Source: Spirogloea muscicola (taxonomy: Eukaryota > Streptophyta > Zygnematophyceae > Spirogloeales > Spirogloeaceae). From it: 23,732 nucleotides of DNA. The stretch is from the NCBI GenBank assembly GCA_009602725.1, contig WELB01000305.1, forward strand, positions 93,065-116,796, read 5' to 3'. The position numbers were made by a program, and so were the translations under genes. Position 1 is the stretch's first letter, and each line of letters starts with the position of its first letter. The notes under the pieces were generated by a model. That model was not told where the DNA came from. It saw only the letters and a list, made by a program, of their open reading frames with translations, and searched no databases. This document shows, piece by piece, positions 8,909 to 18,300 of this stretch.

Positions 8909-11159
8909 AGTACAGACTTTATAACATAGCAAGCACTCCTGCAAAATTGCAAGATAGATACCCTGTCCTGTACCTTTCGAAGTGGCAGCTATCTGCACAT
9001 CATCATGCCAGTGTTTGCAGTGACTAGGTGAACAGGGTCATGTGGGTTGTGAATCTTACTCTGGTCTTTTGGTCTCAGTATTTGTGAACAGCACAGCAGC
9101 ATGAGATGCCTGCTGTCTTTCGCAATGTTTATGTGGTTAATATTCGAGGGATGGAAGCAGCAGACGAGTTGACTTGCAATGCCGCACCTCTGGGAGCAGT
9201 GGGATTGTCAGCATGGGCCCTCATGCTGCATCCTGTATATGAACTTCAGACGCAGCTCTCTAGTACAGGAGCTGGACAACCTTGCTGCGGGGGCTCATTG
9301 TGGAAGCTGCTTCATTGACAACAATATCATCTGTTACTGTGCAACTATAGAGCTGGAACAGCAGTAAGCCGTATTCAGCTTCCAGGGCGTCTCTGCCCCC
9401 ATATGCCCCCACTGAGCAAGAACTGCATCACGATTGCCAGAAAGAAACAACCTGGTACCCATAAGAGGGAGAGGCTGTAAGGAGCCCGCAAGGACAGTAC
9501 GTATGGAATGAGTACAAACCAGTCTGAGCGACTGTAGTCCAGTGGTTGGGGAAAACAGTAGCGGGTGGGCAACAGCTGCGACCTCACGATAAATGCCAGA
9601 AGCGGACTGGTGTAGCCTTTACATTAGCGACCAGTGATGCCCTGCTAAGTTGCTACAAGTGCAGTGCTCATGTGCATACATTTTTAGCATGCCCTGGCCT
9701 GTTAAGGCATGCAAAAGGATAGCAAGTCGCCGCACATGCATGAGCATCCAGGGCCAAGGAAATGAAGGCCCGCTGTGGTAGCTGACGCAACACGCCCTGC
9801 TCAAGATTCTCAATGGTGTTTACTCATCAATCTCACAGTAGCTCCTTGACTGCCTCAGCTGCTGACTCTTTGACTACAATGGAGAGTCCTTGTAATTACA
9901 ACGTTGCGCACTGGGTGGTCACGGTAGTGCAGACCCTTGAGATCCAGCTGATTGATCACATTGCATATGTTAGAGACGTCAGGACTTGTGAACTACGCAC
10001 TTATCTAAAAGGCCAAGATTTCAACCTCGACAATAAGTGCCATGCACATACTGAGTCCAGCTGAAGTCAACGTGAGCGTGTGCTTACGTCCTGGCCGTTA
10101 ACAAATTGACGCCTTTCTTGCTGCATATTCTCTTGATGTTGATGCTGCAACTATGGCAAGTTGCACTCTCAACGTGATATACGATATGTATCAGAGTATC
10201 GAATACTAGAGACTTACGCCTCTGAACGTTTAATCTGGCCAACCAACATGCAGCATCAAGCACCGGCCAACACTAGGTTGTAACATTCTGAGGTTCTTCA
10301 GGCTGTTTGGAGCAGGCAGATGAGCTGCTTCCGGTGTGCTTAAGTTGTCATCCTGTTCTAAGTGACTGCTGTATCCGGTTTACAGCATTAAGAGTAAGAC
10401 CCCTGTCCTTATTAGCTCTACATCGCATAGTGCTCGATAGACATGATTGGCCATGAGGCCTGGGCGTGCTGCTGGCTGCTTCTGGTGAATATGACGATCT
10501 GCTTCGTGAGCAAGCACCAATCTCAGAGTAGGTCAGGTATTTGAGCGGTTGGTAGTTCGTAATCTCCTTGCCTCTTGATGTTGCTGCACAGGGTGGTGCG
10601 CGCAGGTATGGAAGGCCCGAAGGGCCTCGTGTCATGACGGTTTGCAACAAAGCACACAGCGACTCTAGTGGCCACTGGGATGTACAAAGTCTGGAAGGCG
10701 CAAGAAGAGAGAAGGCGCTCAGTGCGCTTCACATGAAAGGTTGGCTAACTCACTGAAGATTGCTCCATGGATATTCTCAGGAGTAATTGTGTTAATGACT
10801 GCTCATGCTTTTTGGATGATTTTTTGAATGGTTATGCCTGCTATGATTGATGGATTGGGCGATAGGCTTGTTCCTATCTGAGTTGGGAAGCCAATACATT
10901 GTTCAGGCAAAGATAAATCAGTGCAAAAACTGGGGCTACATGAAAGAAAGCCCCCTTATGCGAAGGTGGCCAAGGTGTTAAAACAGCTCGTCCAACAGGT
11001 AACAGTGTGGCGTTAGCCACCACGGGCGAGAGAAGCAAACAGCAGGCCAGAAGGGCAGGGACGTGGGGAATTGGGCTCAAAGAGCTCAGCTCAAGAGGCA
11101 ATTACATGGTTACATGGTAAGCGAAAGCGTTAGCATTCATTTCACGTTAGCATTATCCA
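8909..11159. other. Intergenic region, no supported gene
   Basis: Follows the PSS stop and must hold its 3' UTR; I found no clear polyadenylation signal. Open frames are short and I could not join any into an exon chain. A minus-strand frame at 9587-9375 is hydrophobic (WFVLIPYVLSLRAPYS and more) but has no partner exons or family resemblance that I recognise. One partial copy of the dispersed repeat lies at 10650-10679. Confidence 0.5.
10650..10679. repeat. Dispersed repeat, partial copy C
   Basis: Core GCACACAGCGACTCTAGTGG followed by CCACTGGG, matching copy A over about 30 bases with one or two differences. The outer parts of the element are not recognisable here. Confidence 0.5.
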
Positions 11160-11202
11160 CAACGTTTGCCACTTTGCAGACGGACGAGCCAGCCAGGTGA
11201 GA

Positions 11203-11212
11203 GCCGCCGCCG

Positions 11213-11247
<35 letters not shown>
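11203..11247. repeat. CCG triplet repeat beside the assembly gap
   Basis: GCC/CCG units with one interruption, 33 bases left of the N gap. It resembles the triplet runs at 5080, 5413 and 23098, each of which lies at the 5' side of a gene. It may encode alanine in a first exon partly lost in the gap. Confidence 0.85.
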
Positions 11248-11279
11248 AAATTGCGGGCGCTGCGGGGCCGAGGGCCGGC

Positions 11280-11580
11280 NNNNNNNNNNNNNNNNNNNNN
11301 NNNNNNNNNNNNNNNNNNNNNNNNNNNNNNNNNNNNNNNNNNNNNNNNNNNNNNNNNNNNNNNNNNNNNNNNNNNNNNNNNNNNNNNNNNNNNNNNNNNN
11401 NNNNNNNNNNNNNNNNNNNNNNNNNNNNNNNNNNNNNNNNNNNNNNNNNNNNNNNNNNNNNNNNNNNNNNNNNNNNNNNNNNNNNNNNNNNNNNNNNNNN
11501 NNNNNNNNNNNNNNNNNNNNNNNNNNNNNNNNNNNNNNNNNNNNNNNNNNNNNNNNNNNNNNNNNNNNNNNNNNNNNNNN
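11280..11580. other. Assembly gap (301 N)
   Basis: A run of N between a CCG repeat and a run of 61 A. The real length is unknown. Frames that appear to cross it are artefacts. Confidence 0.99.

Positions 11581-11641
<61 letters not shown>
11581..11641. repeat. Run of 61 A bordering the gap
   Basis: Uninterrupted A directly after the N gap and directly before high-GC coding-like sequence. It could be a real poly(A) or poly(T) tract that stopped sequencing, or a sequencing/assembly artefact. No source element is visible on its right side. Confidence 0.9.
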
Positions 11642-11643
<2 letters not shown>

Positions 11644-12068
11644 AGCCCCCGACGCCGCCGCCGGCGCCGTCAACGACGGCCCCGCCGGCGCCGCGCAGGC
11701 TGCCAAGGCCCGGCCGTACGCGCCTCTGCTGTCGCCGCAGGACGACCTCCTGGAGCGCCGGGCTTCCCTCAAGGCTCGTTGGCCGCCCTCGCCGCAGCGT
11801 GCTACACAAATGGCACTTGGGCTGATGTTACACCAAACACTTATTCGTATGACCACGTGGAATCATGAACACGAAATTATGAACCCTCCGAAACACCATA
11901 GCTGCGGTGCTTGCTGCCCACATTCTTGCGCCGGCTGTCGTCGAGTGTGCAGGCCGAGCTGGAGCGGCTGCGGGGGGAGAAGAAGCGCGACAAGCTCGTG
12001 GACTTGCGCAAGAAGGAAATCAAGGAGGAGATCAAGATTGTGGAGAAGGGGCTCGCTGAGCTTGCAAG
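11642..12068 (+). CDS. Unrecognised coiled-coil protein, partial 5' exons
   Basis: I do not recognise the family. From 11642 a frame with almost only G or C in third positions reads GAPDAAAGAVNDGPAGAAQ and then ARPYAPLLSPQDDLLERRAS. That codon bias matches the first exons of the neighbouring genes. A second coding-like block ends at a good donor (GCAAG|GTGAGG, exon end 12068). With an acceptor at 11952 (TGTGCAG) or earlier it reads AELERLRGEKKRDKLV then DLRKKEIKEEIKIVEKGLAE, a highly charged predicted coiled coil. The frame continues upstream as LRRLSSSVQ, so the acceptor may be nearer 11900. The donor of the first exon (about 11790) is unclear. The start codon is probably in or left of the N gap, and downstream exons were not found. 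Coding status likely; structure incomplete. Confidence 0.45.
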
Positions 12069-13762
12069 GTGAGGCACTGGGCTGGCTGGGCGCTGGTTGT
12101 ACCATGAGGAGCCTCTGGCCTGGACTGGCTGCCGCCTGCCACGAGGCGCCAGCATCGGTGTAGCAAGAACAGGTCAAGCTCCCTAGAAGACCACTCAAAA
12201 ATTTAGCTGAGCTCATAAAACAGGCGCTGCATCACGGGTGCATAAGTAGCCAGATTTAGATGGCACTGTGGTCAAGGTTTCAAAATTTTGAACGCCGCAC
12301 ACGCGTCTCTTGTATGTAAAGGATTTTGGCACTGTGATGGCCTCTAGGCCTATAAGTCCCACTGCTCAGTCGATTTGCAGTTGGAGGACAGTCAGACTTG
12401 TCAAAAGTTGCATGGTAGCACTGCGACTTGTTTATTGGGCCCCAGCGTGCCCAGAACCGGCAGCCCCTGGGGCCAGCTAGCTCCTCTTGTCTGCTACCAA
12501 ATCAATCTAGTGTACAGAACTCTCCAGGCATCAGCGTGTCGGCCACAACGGGCTGCCTCAAATATATACACACCCATGCAGTGTGCTCACCACCTTGGGA
12601 GCGTGAGGCAAGACAACTAGGTTGACACTTTTCCTGCTGCTGCTGCAGCGGGCTAGCTAGTCAATGACTATATCTGGAAGAGTGGTCTCCTGGATAGCCA
12701 GGGTATGGGTTGCTCTGTCAGCCAGCGAAGACTGCACTTGAGGGCCTGGTGACCCTGCCAGCATCCGTTATCCACGTCAGAGAACAGGCTTGAGAAGACC
12801 AGCTGACAAGGCGAGGCATGTGCTGCCACGTGCTGGCATTCAGCACAGGGTAGGAAGGCGTCAACTGTCAAGAAGAACAGGGCTACTAGGTATAATGAGC
12901 TCATTCTATGACAAGCTCAGTCGCCTTGCTGCACCTTTATAAGCCATAATACCACATGTTTGAGGGACAGATGGATACCTGCTTGAGACCCCTGCTCGGA
13001 GCCATACCAGCCATACTGGCTGGAGCTTGTGAAGAGGAGCGGGCCGGAAATGCCGCGCCCGTAAGGGCCTGCGACTGGCACAATCTCCGAGCTGGCATTC
13101 ACCTTGCCGCTACCCCTGTCTGCTCAGACACATTATAGTCAGCATGTGCGCTGCAAAACCTTCAAGCTGACCAGAATCTCAATCAATGCACATCACAGCA
13201 TTACAGCATCACAACATCAACACTGTTAAATAACTGAAAGCACTAGACACTACTTTTCAGAGCACTAAGTTGAGGTACATCAGCAGGTGCACTACAGGGG
13301 GTATGAGCATAATACCTGGGCTAGAAGTGACAAATGAGATAGGGCCCGACTGGTATCTGCCAGGCGGTATCCTCGGTAGAGGTGGCAAGCGAGGTGAGCC
13401 TGCAACATCTGCATGACCTGCTTCAGAGGCTAATAAGGCCATCAGATCACAGCCAATAGAAGACTGGCAGGATAGGACTGGGAAGGAAGTAGAGCCTCGA
13501 GGCAATCTGGCAGTCACCAGAATGCTTTGGGGTCTGACTGGTAGAAGTGAGTGTGCCCGACAAACTCCGTTCCACTGCCCCATACAGGACCTCCGAGCCA
13601 GATGGCCGACGCCCTGAACAAAGAAGCAGGGCGTGAGATATTCAAGTGATTGAGAATAAATCGTGAGCTCAAAGCCTCAAACTCAAGCGAGGCATGCAGC
13701 CCACTTTGCCTTGGACCCTGTCTGCAGCAAATCTGCTTTCATGAAACAACATATCAGACAGA
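12069..13762. other. Region without a supported exon
   Basis: This lies between the coiled-coil exons (plus strand) and the 3' end of the M8 peptidase gene (minus strand), so both 3' UTRs and any remaining exons of the coiled-coil gene should be here. I could not match phase or family for any candidate. A frame at 12375-12620 is open for 81 codons but does not accept the two-base phase left by the exon ending at 12068. A short CTG run lies near 12635-12650. Confidence 0.4.
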
Positions 13763-15334
13763 TTAAGTACCAGTATAAGGTAGGTAATCGGACTCGTTGG
13801 CGCTGCTAAGGTTACTTCCAGCCGAGTATAAGAGTGGACCGGATCTGAAGTTGGAGTATGTATGCCCGGAAGCCCAATTGGGTTGACGGGCTCCTGTCAA
13901 TCTGCCAGGCACAAGCTGGACCAAGACAAAGAGTCGGTCAATGCCCCACTACAATACCCTGCAGCCGAGCTGGCAATGTGAAGCTGGGATTCAGGGTCTA
14001 TGGTTTCGGAAACAGGTTCACGGTGACTGTAATTTCTTGACTTGTACATTATAAGACTGACTTCCATGTGTACCTGGCCGCTGTAGGTACGGTCTGATTG
14101 TTGCATGCTCCAAGCTCGGTGGCCGCCTCTTGGCAGAGGCCGTGGGGGCAAGCCCTCCTGCAGCCATTAATCAAGCACAGACACAGCTTCGATCAGTGAA
14201 AGGGAATACGTAGGACCCCCTAGGTGTTGAGGCCATGTGTCGACACAGCGCAGCTTTGAACAGACTGCCACATTTTAGTGAGGATCCAGCAAGTTTAAGA
14301 TGGAGGGCGCATGATGGTGGCAGTTGATTGATACTTCCAATCTCAACCTGGCAAGCCAAGTCTCAATGAGACGTGCACAACGGCAACACTAGAAGACATG
14401 ATCAAGGACCACACAGATTACCTCAAGAGGTGTGCTGCTTGCCCGCCATAGACCGGGGGGGGGCGGCCGCAGTGGAGGCGGCGCCTGGGGTCTAAGTTCC
14501 TCGCTGCACAAGAAGAATGAGACATCTGGTGCACTGCTCAGGACTGTCTTCACGGTTTGACTTGTAACCATTACTATTGGCTTTTCCTCCACGTCGCAAG
14601 TGTGGCTGACAGGAATTGCAGCCCAGAAGGAATGTGAGTGCGCACCTTGAGAAGAGGAGAGGACCTGACGAGGCCCGAGTTTGAGCCAGTGCGCCTCTGG
14701 ACCTCCCATGCCTATAGCTTGGCGCAGGCGACCTCTCTGGCATAGCAGGCATGCTAACTTTTCCAGTCGTGGCAAAGTGGTCGTCTTCCCTGACAGGCTG
14801 GTCCCTCGCACTCCTCCTTGCATCCTCCATCAGCTGCAATGTAAGGACATGGAACAATACTTCAGACAGCAGCGTCATCTCATAGACACTTACAAAGAGG
14901 ACAAGGAAAGATCAGATTTTTTACCCTCAGCTTAGGCCATGAGACCAATAGGCAACCAACCAATTCACAATAATGATGCGTGCGAAGCAGCGTGCTTGAG
15001 TGTCAAGGGACATTACCTCAGCATATGCAGAGGTTGGGTCAAAGTCTGGTGCCTCATGAACATCTGATGTCTCATGATCAGACTGCCGGTCTGCATATGT
15101 GTATGCGTTTGACAGCACCCCGCTGAATTTCCCGGGCCTGCATGCAATCCATGACAGGGAAATGTTTTGAACTGAAGAATCAAAGCCAAGAACGCAAGCC
15201 TAATACAATCTCAATTAGCTCAATTATGGTGATGCCATCATACTGCTACAGGCTTTCCCAGCAGGCAAAACGGACCCACCATCGAGCCTGAAGAAATGGA
15301 TCACTGGCCTCTGCCAGCTGTCGAGCCTGTTTAG
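13763..15334 (-). other. Cytoplasmic tail exons of the M8 peptidase
   Basis: Exons 23-29 follow the membrane helix and encode about 215 residues with no recognised domain: KQARQLAEASDPFLQARW, then an acidic/Tyr stretch (SNAYTYADRQSDHETSDVHE), Arg/Ser/Pro-rich segments (PERSPAPSYRHGRSRG; PPPLRPPPPGLWRASS) and a C-terminus ANESDYLPYTGT. They are called from splice sites and compatible phases only, since there is no homologue to guide them. One exon is only 26 bases. The true C-terminus could differ. Confidence 0.5.
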
Positions 15335-18300
15335 CTGCAGGATCATCGAAAAGCTAAATGTCAAATACTGCATTGGAGGATAGCTAGCATGTTAAGTTTG
15401 CGAGAGCAGATTCTGTGACCACAGCAGAGAAAGGGGTGGAGACCAGCGGGAGAGAGGGGGCAAGAGGGAGAGAGTGGGAGGGAGGGAAAAAAAAAAAAAA
15501 AAAAGGGAGGGAGGGAGGGAGGGAGGGCAAGGGGTTGGAGGGAAGCTGGAGGTGGGAGATGAGCTCTCACCATGCTTGAGACACCAGACGAAGGAGATGA
15601 CTGCCGCAATGGCCCCAGCACTACCCAAGACAATAAGGACAATGTAAGCCGTGGCGAGGCCTCCGGAGCTCCTGGGCGCACTGTAAAGCTGCGCGCCTTG
15701 GACAATGCGGACGCGCAAGGACGTGACAGAACCCTCTGCCAGAGGATTGAAGAAGGACGCGCTCCCAAACACCTTGCCAGGATTTGTCCTGCAGTTGTCA
15801 AAGTTGCATCGGTAGCCAGAATTTTGCAGTTAATTTATGCGGCCTTGGAATTGACCCTCCTTACTGACCAAGTCAGCACATTGTACAGCCTGCAGTTATT
15901 AAGCCTCTTGGACTTCGTGGGTCTCACTTTACAGAGATGGTCATCAAGATACAGGACTAAATGCCATGGGTGGTCTGTATATACAAGACCAAGCTTTTGC
16001 TAGTGTACCTCAGGAGCTGGGCGAAGGCGTCAATGGTGGAGAAGGAGCAAGCCTGAAGGAATGAAGTGGTGCAGTCTACAATAACGCTGCCTTCCCGAAG
16101 ACTATCAACAGACACCTGTCCAGATTAAACAACTCTTAGTAGGTCTGTAATCATCAGGTACACATGATATTTATCTCTTGAAAGTAAGAGTAGGCCCCAA
16201 TCAAGCAAGTTGTGCTGCCTGACAATTGCCAGCCCTTGAGCATCACTGACCTGGAGCACCCCCGTGTAGCCAGCATTGCGCACGGCTTGGATCATCTCAC
16301 GAGTGAAATTGCCCTGGAATGGAGTCCAAAGCAAGGACAAAATCAGCAGACAACCTCCTCCAGAGATCGTGCAGCTCAGCATCGGGTTTTACTATGTAGT
16401 GCCAAGCTCCCTTGCCCTGCATCAGCTCTTTTTCAAGTTGCTGACTCACCTTGAAGGAGAGAACGTAGTTGTTGTTCACCATGGTCATGAGGCTCAAATC
16501 TGCAAAGTGAATAGTGGCTTGGACAAAAAACGTGCTTGACGTAATCAAACCTCCAGGTATTGGAGATGGCGGTGGGGGCTCAGAAACCAGCGCCACTTGT
16601 GGCGAACTCGGAACCGGTTGAGGACTTGGAGGCGGAAAGGCTGGAGGAATGGCCGAGGAGAGTGGCGCCGGGGAGGGCGCTTGGGCAACCTGAGAACGCT
16701 GGCACAGCCCAGAGGGTAGGTGGCAGGACGTCCCATCCGTGCAGCTTGAAGCATTGAATGGTGAGCAGGCAACCTGCACTATGATAGGCACTGATTAGTG
16801 AGCGTCTCCGTCATAGTAATCCGAGATGCCTTTTGACACATGCTCACACAGCGCATCTGCTGCCGCAGCTCCAAGCTTTCATTGCCTGCTGACTTCATAT
16901 GTCTATATCTGGATCCGCTGAGGCTATCTGCCTGCCCACGTTAGTGACATCTACTTCTCCTCACACTAGACGGACTGCATCAGAAGTACAAAAGCTAGGG
17001 TGATCTGATGGAAATATGTGGAGCTGACCATGCTGCAGTCAAGACCAGCATATCCAGGTGAACATCGACATACTCCGGCGTCACATTGACCTGTTACCAG
17101 TAAGCATCAGCTATATCATCTCTTAGGGCAAGGCGAGCACAGGAGTAATGTGGATGTATAGATCGAGTGAAGAGGTGGCAAGAATAACAACTGCCCATTT
17201 TGCAAGCCATAAGTGCCTGGTAGGGCCAGCAACATGGAACAGCAAATATATGTTGCAAAATATTTCAATTGGAATGTGTGCCAAATCAACTTGCGGGCTT
17301 TACTTTGGCACGGTCAACAAAAGGCTATACCTTGAAGAGAGCAGTCATCTGGACAAATAGCACCTCGGCAGATGTCAGAAGCTAATGGGCAGGGGCCAAA
17401 ACGCTGTCCACTGGGAAGTGTGACAAATTTGCTGTCCTTGCATTTGATCCAAGTGCCAGCCACCTGAATGCTCAGTGATATGACGTCAACATCAACACGA
17501 TATGCACAAGTTGGCAAAATGGGAGGACATATTTTCAGACAACATGATGTTATCCAGGAGATTAGCCCTGATAGCTGCATCTACAACAGCAACGACCAAT
17601 TGCAGCTCACAGCTTCTTGTCAGTATGGCAACATGGCTCTTATAATTAACAGTAAGGGGCGAGAACCTGTGGAGCTGACTACTAGAGGACCTGTAGGACC
17701 TGACCTTGTATCCTCTACGACATTGCCAACGTCCTTACCAAGACTTGCAGGATGGGATCCTGGCCTGCTAGCCAAGAGCAGTTGGTCTTGAAGCAGAGCG
17801 CGATAGGCACGTCTTTGGGCCCAGCTGCTGACAAATTCCAATCATTGTACCTCTGCTGGAAGCATCTGTCTCACATGCCAATCGAGTGCCGGATCAGAGG
17901 AGCATTTGGTAGCACCCAGATTTATCTACGCATCCTCTTCCTTTTTGTGGTCCAAGTTGCTCATCTTGCATCTTGACCCAACACATGTGTGGCAAGCATA
18001 TGATGAACAGACAGTAACAAATGACTGCGTAGAGCATGACATGCCCATGATGAGGCAGTAGAGGTTGGACAGTGAGGCAGCAGTAATTGACCCACCTTGA
18101 GAAGAGGCCAAAGGTCTGTCCACAAGACCTGTCTTGACTGGATTGGCACTGTCGAGAAGGAATGCTGATCATCCCAAAAAAAGCACGACGTCAATGAGAT
18201 GTCTAAGCTACAACCTGTGCAAATAACCATTTCAGTCCACCATATGAGGAGGCCATGCATGCAAGCACACAACGAACTGCAAAACCTGACAAGGAACAAC

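Noticed and set aside
9375-9587. Hydrophobic minus-strand frame that could be a membrane protein exon
   Set aside because: There is no partner exon, no clear splice pair and no family that I recognise. Chance is adequate.
11137-11868. Open frames running across the N gap and the A run (poly-Lys or poly-Phe)
   Set aside because: They exist only because N codons are not stops. They are artefacts of the gap.
12375-12620. 81-codon plus frame considered as a further exon of the coiled-coil gene
   Set aside because: Its frame does not fit the two-base phase left at 12068, and its composition is unlike the earlier exons.
17894-18123. Minus frame with several cysteines (SSYACHTCVGSRCKMSN) considered as an M8 exon
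   Set aside because: Including it breaks the SRCF motif formed by joining 18096 to 17865, and its phase does not fit the next exon.
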